From Lachnospiraceae bacterium (GTDB lineage: Bacteria > Bacillota > Clostridia > Lachnospirales > Lachnospiraceae): 16,511 nt of DNA. The notes beneath the pieces were generated by a model. That model saw nothing but the letters and a program-made list of their open reading frames with translations. It did no database searches and was not told the origin of the DNA. A program made the position numbers and the translations under genes. The stretch lies in NCBI GenBank assembly GCA_017964745.1, contig JAGCRJ010000021.1:1-16511 (forward strand), given 5' to 3'. Below are positions 8,099-13,699 of the stretch, in pieces (position 1 is the first letter of the stretch; every line of letters begins with the position of its first letter).

Positions 8099-9034
8099 TT
8101 GGAAAACAGTGATAAGAAGATATATTGGCATATCCCGGGATTCTGCGTATTCAGACTCTTGAACCAGGTGCTTCTGAATATGATGAAATCCCATCCGGAG
8201 TATTTCAATGACGGATATACGATCGGATCCGCATACGGAACCTTTCCCGGAGCAATATGGAACGGAGGAAGGGCAGCGGTCGGCTTTTCATCCAAGGCCC
8301 AGATCGAATCCGTTCTGAACATTTACAATTCAAGGGGAATCCCCGTACGTTTTACCTGGACCAATTCCCTCATCGGGGAAAAGGAATGCTATGACACCTT
8401 CTGCAACCTTATCATGAGGCTTGCGGATAACGGTATGAACCAGGTGCTGGTCAACTCGGCACCGCTCGAAAAGTATCTCAGGGAAAATTATCCGAACTTC
8501 AAGATGATCTCATCGACCACAAAGAGGATCGTCGATAAGGATAAGCTGAAAGAGGAACTTTCCAAGGACTTTTTCCTCGTGGTTCTCGATTATGACCTCA
8601 ATCACGATGAGGATGTTCTGAATACGATAGTGGAATCCGGAAACGTGGGAAGATGCGAGATACTCGTAAACGAAGTGTGCTTCCCCAACTGTCCGAAGCG
8701 TATAGAGCATTATACGATGCAGTCCAGGTTCCAGCTTGAGTTTGATACATCGCAGTCCTATCCCTGCCTTGTATCCACGGCACCGAGGGACTTTAATGAA
8801 TGCATGAAGAGACCCGCATTCATAAGTGATACACAGATAGGCTCTTATATCGAGAGGGGATTCAACCAGTTCAAGATCGCGGGGCGCGGAATGCCCGAAA
8901 GCTATGTGATCGATTCTTATGTTTATTTCCTGGCTAAGCCCGAATACAGGGATATCGTCAGAAATAAGATAAATACATCTCTCAGGGATCTGAGGATACA
9001 GGCTTCATCAGGAGGAAAAGGAAAAAGGATATGA
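8099..9034 (+). CDS. U32-family-like protein, second of a tandem pair
   Basis: This 311-residue cytoplasmic protein is a clear but diverged paralogue of its upstream neighbour. Shared landmarks are HIPGF (HLPGL in the first), YGTFPGAIWNGGR, VRFTWTN, LEKYLRENYPNFKMISSTTKR, LVVLDYDLN, RCEILVNEVCFPNCPKRIEHY and FKIAGR. The same C-x7-C-x3-C spacing is kept, and the fourth cysteine comes 24 residues later (YPCL), so an Fe-S site is plausible. The start is TTG at 8099. It is supported by AAGGAG at 8086-8091, 7 nt ahead and running into the previous stop codon, and by the alignment: the next ATG would delete the conserved N-terminus. Only 4 nt separate it from the first gene, and its TGA overlaps the xylanase ATG. 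Two U32 proteins in tandem recall the UbiU-UbiV heterodimer; a joint enzyme is inference. Confidence 0.65.
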   Translation: MENSDKKIYWHIPGFCVFRLLNQVLLNMMKSHPEYFNDGYTIGSAYGTFPGAIWNGGRAAVGFSSKAQIESVLNIYNSRGIPVRFTWTNSLIGEKECYDTFCNLIMRLADNGMNQVLVNSAPLEKYLRENYPNFKMISSTTKRIVDKDKLKEELSKDFFLVVLDYDLNHDEDVLNTIVESGNVGRCEILVNEVCFPNCPKRIEHYTMQSRFQLEFDTSQSYPCLVSTAPRDFNECMKRPAFISDTQIGSYIERGFNQFKIAGRGMPESYVIDSYVYFLAKPEYRDIVRNKINTSLRDLRIQASSGGKGKRI

Positions 9035-11151
9035 AAGCACAGGCAATAAAGAAACTGTTCACCAAAGCGATGGGGATCGCGCTTTCGGTGATCACCCTTG
9101 TGGCTGCAGTTCCCGAAGTCCTTCCGGGAGTTTCCGGCAGCAGGGCTAAGGCAGCAACATACGATTATATGTCGATCGAAAGCCTTAAGGACATTTTCGG
9201 TGACCGTTTCAAGATGGGTATCGCGGTACAGGCTATCTCCCATTGGAACGATCCGGGCGCAGAGATCGGTAATCCCGATAAAGAGAAATTCATATGTAAC
9301 CAGTTCAATTCGATGACCTTCGGTAATGAGTTCAAGCCCGCATACAATTTCGATGCTGAAGCGGAAGGCCTCTTTACCGTAGATGCAGCGGCTGAGGAAC
9401 TCCTTGACTGGGCCAAGGCCAACGGAATTCCCGTAAGAGGACACTGTCTTGTATGGCATTCACAGGTTAATCCCTCCATCTTTGCCAAGGATTTCAAGGC
9501 TATGTCGGGCGGCAAGGTCACAACCGACTACAACGCAACACTTGATGAGGACTGCCTTGTAAGCAGGGATGTACTTCTTCAGAGACTTAAGACCTATATC
9601 TACAGCGTTATCGAGTATACCTATGCAAACGGATATGCCGAAACCATCTATGCATGGGATGTTGTTAACGAGGCGATCGATGAGGGTAAGCCCGAAGGAT
9701 ACAGACAGAGCTACTGGTATCAGATCATCGGAGGCGAGTTCCTTTACTACAGCTTCCTCTATGCAAGAGAAGCAGAGGTAAAGTATGCTAAGGAGTATGC
9801 AGCTGATTACGGACTCGATCCTGAGGGAGATCTTTCCTCCATCATGCCCGAGCTCTTCTACAATGATTACAACGAGTGGTTCTCCAGGAAGACCGATTAC
9901 ATCATTGAGCATATGACCCAGACCCCTTATAACGAGGGCCATACAATGGTAAAGAGCGATGTCATCAATCCCGACGGTGACGGAACCATCTACGGTGACG
10001 GACTCATCGACGGATTCGGACTTCAGGCTCATATGACCGATGCGGATTCACTCTACCAGTACAAGGATGCGATTGAAAAGTATGCTGCAGCGATCAACAA
10101 CCTTCACGTAACCGAGCTGGACGTAGGAAAGTCCATCCCCGGCGAGGCAGGCGATTTCAAGCAGGCTAAGTACTATTATGATTATTTCAAGCTCCTCTGT
10201 GATGAACAGGATGCAGGTGTCAACATCACTTCCGTTACGATCTGGGGACTTACCGATCCCACATCATGGAGAAAAGACACCGAGCCCCTTCTCTTCAACG
10301 GAAACCTTTCCCCCAAGCCCGCATTTGAGGCTGTTGCAATGGCCGGAAAGGGTGAGGAGTTCACTCTCGAGGATACCGCAGGTAAGGGCAAGGCAGAAGA
10401 TATCGTAATAAATTTTGAGCCCGATGAATATGATTCATCGGTAAAGACTCCCGAAGAACTCGGTTTTATAAGCCGCGGTTCGGGACACCAGGCTACGATC
10501 ATGCTCAAGATCAAGGTTAACCACACCGAAGGTGCCAATCCCGGATTCTCACTCCATGTAAGAAGGGAAGAAGCTGATGCAACCGTCCGCTATGACCTTT
10601 CCAGATTCATCGGACACACCATAAAGCTTTCATACTATGTCAAGTCGGAAGAAGATCCCGTATTCAGAACCGGAATCGACGGATATGAGGATGCCGGAGT
10701 GATCGAGATAGTTACCGGAACTCCCGCAGAAGAAGATGCCGAGGCAGAAGCAGCCGATGCGGAAACTGCTGAGCCCGCAGAGGGCGAAGAGGTGGCTGCG
10801 GAAGCTCCCGAATGGTACCTTGTAGATACCGTCATCAAGCTTCCCGAAAGCCTTGAAAGCGCTTCTATATACTTCGAGACGGACGGAGCGGGAGAGTTCT
10901 ATATCGATGATTTCACCGTCTCCATGGCAGACGATATGGAGGTTTCGGACGGCCTTCATCAGGTTGCGGAGGACGGAAGCATCATCGATGACGCTGCAGG
11001 CGAAGGAGAAGGCACAGATTCCGCAACTCCCGCTGAGGCCGGTCAGGGTAACCACGCAGCAGGCTGGATCGCAATAATCGCTCTTGCGGTATTTGGCTGT
11101 GCGTTCTATATGGCTGAAAATAAGAAAAAGACAGACAGCAGGAAAAAATAA
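9031..11151 (+). CDS. GH10 endo-1,4-beta-xylanase, membrane-anchored
   Basis: This 706-residue exported enzyme should hydrolyse internal beta-1,4 bonds of xylan. Residues 1-41 are a signal peptide ending in the signal peptidase I site AKA (39-41). The GH10 barrel spans about 44-437: GNE (98-100), RGHCLVWH (136-143), WDVVNEA with acid/base E214, QAH (332-334), TELD with nucleophile E362, and WGLTDPTSWR (405-414). Residues about 455-632 form a beta-rich module ending EFYIDDFTV, like CBM4/9-type xylan-binding modules. It is interrupted at 565-593 by a Glu/Ala-rich acidic stretch. An acidic tail leads to a membrane segment at about 676-693 and a basic end (KKKTDSRKK), so the enzyme is probably tethered with the catalytic domain outside. 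No LPXTG sortase motif is present. The ATG overlaps the previous TGA (ATGA), so expression is coupled to the U32-like pair. Confidence 0.95.
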   Translation: MKAQAIKKLFTKAMGIALSVITLVAAVPEVLPGVSGSRAKAATYDYMSIESLKDIFGDRFKMGIAVQAISHWNDPGAEIGNPDKEKFICNQFNSMTFGNEFKPAYNFDAEAEGLFTVDAAAEELLDWAKANGIPVRGHCLVWHSQVNPSIFAKDFKAMSGGKVTTDYNATLDEDCLVSRDVLLQRLKTYIYSVIEYTYANGYAETIYAWDVVNEAIDEGKPEGYRQSYWYQIIGGEFLYYSFLYAREAEVKYAKEYAADYGLDPEGDLSSIMPELFYNDYNEWFSRKTDYIIEHMTQTPYNEGHTMVKSDVINPDGDGTIYGDGLIDGFGLQAHMTDADSLYQYKDAIEKYAAAINNLHVTELDVGKSIPGEAGDFKQAKYYYDYFKLLCDEQDAGVNITSVTIWGLTDPTSWRKDTEPLLFNGNLSPKPAFEAVAMAGKGEEFTLEDTAGKGKAEDIVINFEPDEYDSSVKTPEELGFISRGSGHQATIMLKIKVNHTEGANPGFSLHVRREEADATVRYDLSRFIGHTIKLSYYVKSEEDPVFRTGIDGYEDAGVIEIVTGTPAEEDAEAEAADAETAEPAEGEEVAAEAPEWYLVDTVIKLPESLESASIYFETDGAGEFYIDDFTVSMADDMEVSDGLHQVAEDGSIIDDAAGEGEGTDSATPAEAGQGNHAAGWIAIIALAVFGCAFYMAENKKKTDSRKK

Positions 11152-11169
11152 GTGATCGTACATAACAAA

Positions 11170-11207
11170 CACCCCCGGAAGCCTTCAGGCATCCGGGGGT
11201 GTTGTTT
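11170..11207. terminator. Bidirectional terminator between xylanase and mntP
   Basis: CACCCCCGGA at 11170-11179 pairs perfectly with TCCGGGGGTG at 11192-11201. Inside it GCC/GGC pair around a TTCA loop after one A-A mismatch. On the plus strand TTGTTT follows. On the minus strand the flank reads GTTTGTTATG, also T-rich. It sits between two convergent genes and should end transcription from both sides. Confidence 0.9.
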
Positions 11208-11208
11208 A

Positions 11209-11787
11209 TTATATTAAACTTTGGATAAGCGATTTGATCCCGATGATGATCAGGATGATACCGCCCGAGATTATCGCGGGCTTTCTGTACTTTGTTCCGA
11301 AAAGTCCGCCTATATTTGTGCCCGCAGCGGATATTGCGAAGGTTACCACCGCTATCACGCATACGGCGAATACGGTGTTTATAAGTACCGAAGCCGAAAG
11401 CACATTTACGGGTATGGCCACTAATGTTACGCCGACGGCCAGTGCATCTATGCTTGTGGCTATGGCAAGAGGAAACATTGCCTTAAATCCGAAGTCCGCC
11501 GATTCTTCCTCGGCTCCGGAGAAGCCTTCCCTGACCATATTGAAGCCGATGATCGCAAGGATGATGAATGCCACCCAGCCGGAATACCTGTCTATTATGC
11601 CGGTGAATGCCGATCCGAGAAGATATCCTACGAAAGGCATGATCCCCTGGAACAGTCCGAACCACGAGCCGCAGCATGCGGCATTCTTAAAGCTTATCCT
11701 GCCTGCGGAAAGGCCCTTGCATATCGATACGGCGAATGCGTCCATTGCCAGGCCAACCGATAAAAGAAGCAGTTCTATAAGTCCCAT
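11209..11787 (-). CDS. mntP: Manganese efflux pump MntP
   Basis: This 192-residue membrane protein matches MntP (formerly DUF204), which exports Mn2+ to prevent overload. It has six hydrophobic segments in two repeated halves. Each half carries its signature acidic motif: LAMDAFAVSICKG with D16, and ATSIDALAVGVTL with D114, corresponding to the aspartates needed for transport in the E. coli protein. The C-terminal GGIILIIIGIKSLIQ is also typical, as is the length of about 190 residues. The start is preceded by AGGGG 7 nt away. It begins 12 nt after the Rrf2-type regulator gene and is probably transcribed with it. The gap is too short for a yybP-ykoY manganese riboswitch directly in front of it, so control is probably through the regulator or the upstream promoter. 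The family call is firm. Confidence 0.95.
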   Translation of the reverse strand: MGLIELLLLSVGLAMDAFAVSICKGLSAGRISFKNAACCGSWFGLFQGIMPFVGYLLGSAFTGIIDRYSGWVAFIILAIIGFNMVREGFSGAEEESADFGFKAMFPLAIATSIDALAVGVTLVAIPVNVLSASVLINTVFAVCVIAVVTFAISAAGTNIGGLFGTKYRKPAIISGGIILIIIGIKSLIQSLI

Positions 11788-11799
11788 TATCCTACCCCT

Positions 11800-12216
11800 T
11801 TATGCCTGTAATTCTTCAGCCATCATATCCGCGATGGTGTATTTTTCAAAAAAGGTTTTGAGGGTCCTGTTAAGTTCGATCCACATGGGAAGGGTCCTGC
11901 AGACCGTCTGGTTGGGGCAGCTGGCATGATCGTCCGTAACGCAGGATACGGGGGTGAAATTCTCCTCGGTAGCCTTTATGATGTCCCAGGCGGTGCATTT
12001 TGACGGATCGACATTCATCTTATAGCCGCCGCCTTTGCCCCTGACGCCTTTTACGAATTCTTCTTTTACAAGATCCTTTATTATGGCTTCGAGGTATTTT
12101 TTTGACATTCCCTGTCTTGCGGCGATATCACCAAGTGCGATGTAGCCCTCTTTTTCGTGCTCGGCAAGGTCAACCATTACGCTCAGCGCATATCTGCCTT
12201 TGGTGGAAATAAGCAT
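11800..12216 (-). CDS. Rrf2-family transcriptional regulator, IscR-like cysteines
   Basis: This 138-residue protein has the Rrf2 layout. An N-terminal winged helix-turn-helix opens with MLISTKGRYALSVMVDLAEH. It continues through the recognition region (IAARQGMSKKYLEAIIKDL) and the wing (GVRGKGGGYKM). A C-terminal part carries three cysteines, C92, C100 and C106 (C-x7-C-x5-C), just before a conserved LPMW. In IscR, C92, C98 and C104 with a histidine bind [2Fe-2S], so an Fe-S or redox-sensing role is plausible though the spacing differs. C74 is an additional cysteine. I start it at 12216, not further upstream, because MLISTKGRYAL is the family N-terminus and GGGAG lies 7 nt ahead. It probably controls itself and mntP through the palindrome upstream. 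The family is firm; the ligand is inference. Confidence 0.9.
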   Translation of the reverse strand: MLISTKGRYALSVMVDLAEHEKEGYIALGDIAARQGMSKKYLEAIIKDLVKEEFVKGVRGKGGGYKMNVDPSKCTAWDIIKATEENFTPVSCVTDDHASCPNQTVCRTLPMWIELNRTLKTFFEKYTIADMMAEELQA

Positions 12217-12233
12217 TGCGTTCTCCCAAAAAC

Positions 12234-12245
12234 TTGTAATTACAA
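12234..12245. promoter_or_regulatory. Palindrome TTGTAATTACAA, candidate Rrf2 operator
   Basis: A perfect 12-bp palindrome lies 18 bp upstream of the regulator's start codon, within the gap to the divergent folC gene. Its position, where RNA polymerase would engage in the minus direction, suits an autoregulatory site. It also supplies a TTGTAA that could act as a poor -35 element for folC. The symmetry is seen; the binding is inferred. Confidence 0.5.
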
Positions 12246-12251
12246 CATATC

Positions 12252-12260
12252 TGATATGAT
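12252..12260 (+). promoter_or_regulatory. Extended -10 element of the folC promoter
   Basis: TGATATGAT is a good extended -10 (TGnTATAAT with one mismatch). A TTGTAA at 12234-12239 lies 15 bp before the TATGAT part, a short spacing. Transcription would start near 12267, only about 6 nt before the folC ATG at 12273. Confidence 0.45.
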
Positions 12261-12272
12261 ACAATGTGTAGG

Positions 12273-13607
12273 ATGGATTTTCAAGAAGCGTTAAATTACA
12301 TAGAAAACACGGGATCATCGGGTATAAAACCGGGCACGGAAGTCATAAAAGAGCTCCTGGAACGCCTGGATAACCCCGAGAAGGGACTGAATGTCATCCA
12401 TGTGGCGGGTACCAACGGAAAAGGATCCGTTTGTACCTATCTGGAGTGCGCTCTTAATGAATGCGGGCTTAAGTCAGGAAGATATGCCTCACCATCCGTA
12501 TTCAGGTATCTGGAGAGGATCAGGCTCGGTGGAGAGGATATAACGGAAGAGGATTATGCCGGAGCGGTATCCGCGGTGAAAGCAGCGGCGGAAGGAATGG
12601 AATATAAGCCGACCGGATTTGAGGCCGAGACTGCGGCGGCATTAAAGTATTTTGCAGATAAAAAAGCGGATGTTATTATAGTTGAATGCGGAATGGGAGG
12701 ACTGGAAGATGCGACCAATGTATTCGATTCTCCCCTTGCCTGTGTGATCACTTCGGTCAGCATGGACCATATGGCGTTCCTCGGAGACGATCCCGGGAAG
12801 ATTGCAGTCAACAAAGCCGGTATAATCAAGGAAAACACACCTGTTATTATATCTCGTATGCCGCATATTTCCTGCAAAGGAACGGATTACGACCCTGCCG
12901 GGATACTTGAAAGGGAGGCCCTGGCAAGAGGGGGTGTCTGCATCCGGGCGGATGAAGATATCATCCCTTCAGACTTTGAAAATCCGCTTCCCGGATCGTA
13001 TCAGAAGGATAACCTGAATGCCGCTCTACACACACTTGAAGCAGTGAAGGAAAGGCTCTGCCGGCTGTTTCCGGGCAAAACCATAACAAGCGATATCTTT
13101 ATGAAGGGTATCTCAAAAGCCGCTTGGCCGGGGAGATACGAGAGAATATGTGAAGACCCCGTCATAATAAGGGACGGAGCACATAATCCCGCCGCGGCAG
13201 CCGCTCTTTATGATTCCCTGGACAATGACGGATACCTGAAAGAAGGCGTAAATATCCATTTAATAATGGGCGTTTTTAAAGACAAGGATTACACGGAGAT
13301 CCTTCGTATCATGCTGCCCTGTGCAGATTCATTTACCGCGATCGACCTGCCCGATACCCGGAGAGGACTGTCCGCTGACGAACTTGTCAGGGTTGCCGGA
13401 GATGTCTGTGACGAGCTCGGATCATCCGGCAGGATCGCCATATCAAAAGCGGGAAGTCTGAGAGAAGCTCTTCCCCGTATCTCTTCATCGGAAATGTCCG
13501 GTCCGGATCACACCGGTACCGCGGATGATTCTGTCTTGAATTCCGGTCCGAAGGATGTTTATGTAGTGTTCGGATCCCTTTCTCTTATGCAGCTTTTCAA
13601 TTCTTAA
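12273..13607 (+). CDS. folC: Folylpolyglutamate synthase / dihydrofolate synthase
   Basis: This 444-residue cytoplasmic enzyme adds glutamate to folates, and possibly to dihydropteroate, using ATP. It is a Mur-ligase relative. The P-loop GTNGKGS is at residues 46-52. It is followed by SPSVFRYLERI, the folate-binding loop (usually SPHLxxxxER; the His is missing here), VECGMGGLEDATNV, SVSMDHMAFLG, KAGIIK with the candidate carbamylated lysine, and RDGAHNPAAA in the C-terminal Rossmann domain. The length is slightly above the usual 420-430 because of a low-complexity stretch near residues 407-430 (GPDHTGTADDSVLNSGPKD). I chose the ATG at 12273 since MDFQEALNYI matches the family start. The in-frame ATG at 12264 adds three residues. 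Neither has a good ribosome site, and the predicted transcript start is only a few bases away. It is divergent from the Rrf2 regulator. Confidence 0.93.
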   Translation: MDFQEALNYIENTGSSGIKPGTEVIKELLERLDNPEKGLNVIHVAGTNGKGSVCTYLECALNECGLKSGRYASPSVFRYLERIRLGGEDITEEDYAGAVSAVKAAAEGMEYKPTGFEAETAAALKYFADKKADVIIVECGMGGLEDATNVFDSPLACVITSVSMDHMAFLGDDPGKIAVNKAGIIKENTPVIISRMPHISCKGTDYDPAGILEREALARGGVCIRADEDIIPSDFENPLPGSYQKDNLNAALHTLEAVKERLCRLFPGKTITSDIFMKGISKAAWPGRYERICEDPVIIRDGAHNPAAAAALYDSLDNDGYLKEGVNIHLIMGVFKDKDYTEILRIMLPCADSFTAIDLPDTRRGLSADELVRVAGDVCDELGSSGRIAISKAGSLREALPRISSSEMSGPDHTGTADDSVLNSGPKDVYVVFGSLSLMQLFNS

Positions 13608-13620
13608 ATCTTTGAAAAGC
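13592..13620 (+). promoter_or_regulatory. Hairpin across the folC stop codon
   Basis: GCTTTTCAA at 13592-13600 pairs perfectly with TTGAAAAGC at 13612-13620 around an 11-nt loop that contains the TAA stop codon (13605-13607). No T-run follows, so it is not a standard terminator. It might protect the mRNA 3' end or dampen read-through into the next gene. Confidence 0.4.
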
Positions 13621-13656
13621 ATTCGCCGATAAATAGAATTCACTATGTTTCTGTGA

Positions 13657-13662
13657 TAAAAT
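13657..13662 (+). promoter_or_regulatory. Possible -10 element before the S51-EAL gene
   Basis: TAAAAT (in TGTGATAAAAT) lies 38 bp before the ATG at 13700. No good -35 is found at the right distance, so this is weak. CCGTT-A-AACGG at 13681-13691 is a small inverted repeat running into the GGGGA ribosome site at 13690-13694 and could be a regulatory site. Confidence 0.3.
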
Positions 13663-13699
13663 CAATATGTATAACTGTATCCGTTAAACGGGGAAATAT

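Noticed and set aside
11023..11148. Sortase LPXTG anchor at the xylanase C-terminus
   Set aside because: The hydrophobic segment and basic tail are present but no LPXTG-like motif precedes them.
11788..11799. yybP-ykoY manganese riboswitch in front of mntP
   Set aside because: Only 12 nt separate the two genes, too short for a riboswitch. Nothing like it was seen upstream of the regulator either.
11234..11929. Plus-strand open frame opposite mntP
   Set aside because: MntP motifs are unmistakable on the minus strand; the plus-strand product is low-complexity Pro/Ala/Ser-rich shadow sequence.
12217..12318. N-terminal extension of the Rrf2 regulator into the folC region
   Set aside because: Rrf2 proteins start with MxISTKGRYAL; the extension overlaps folC and covers the likely operator.
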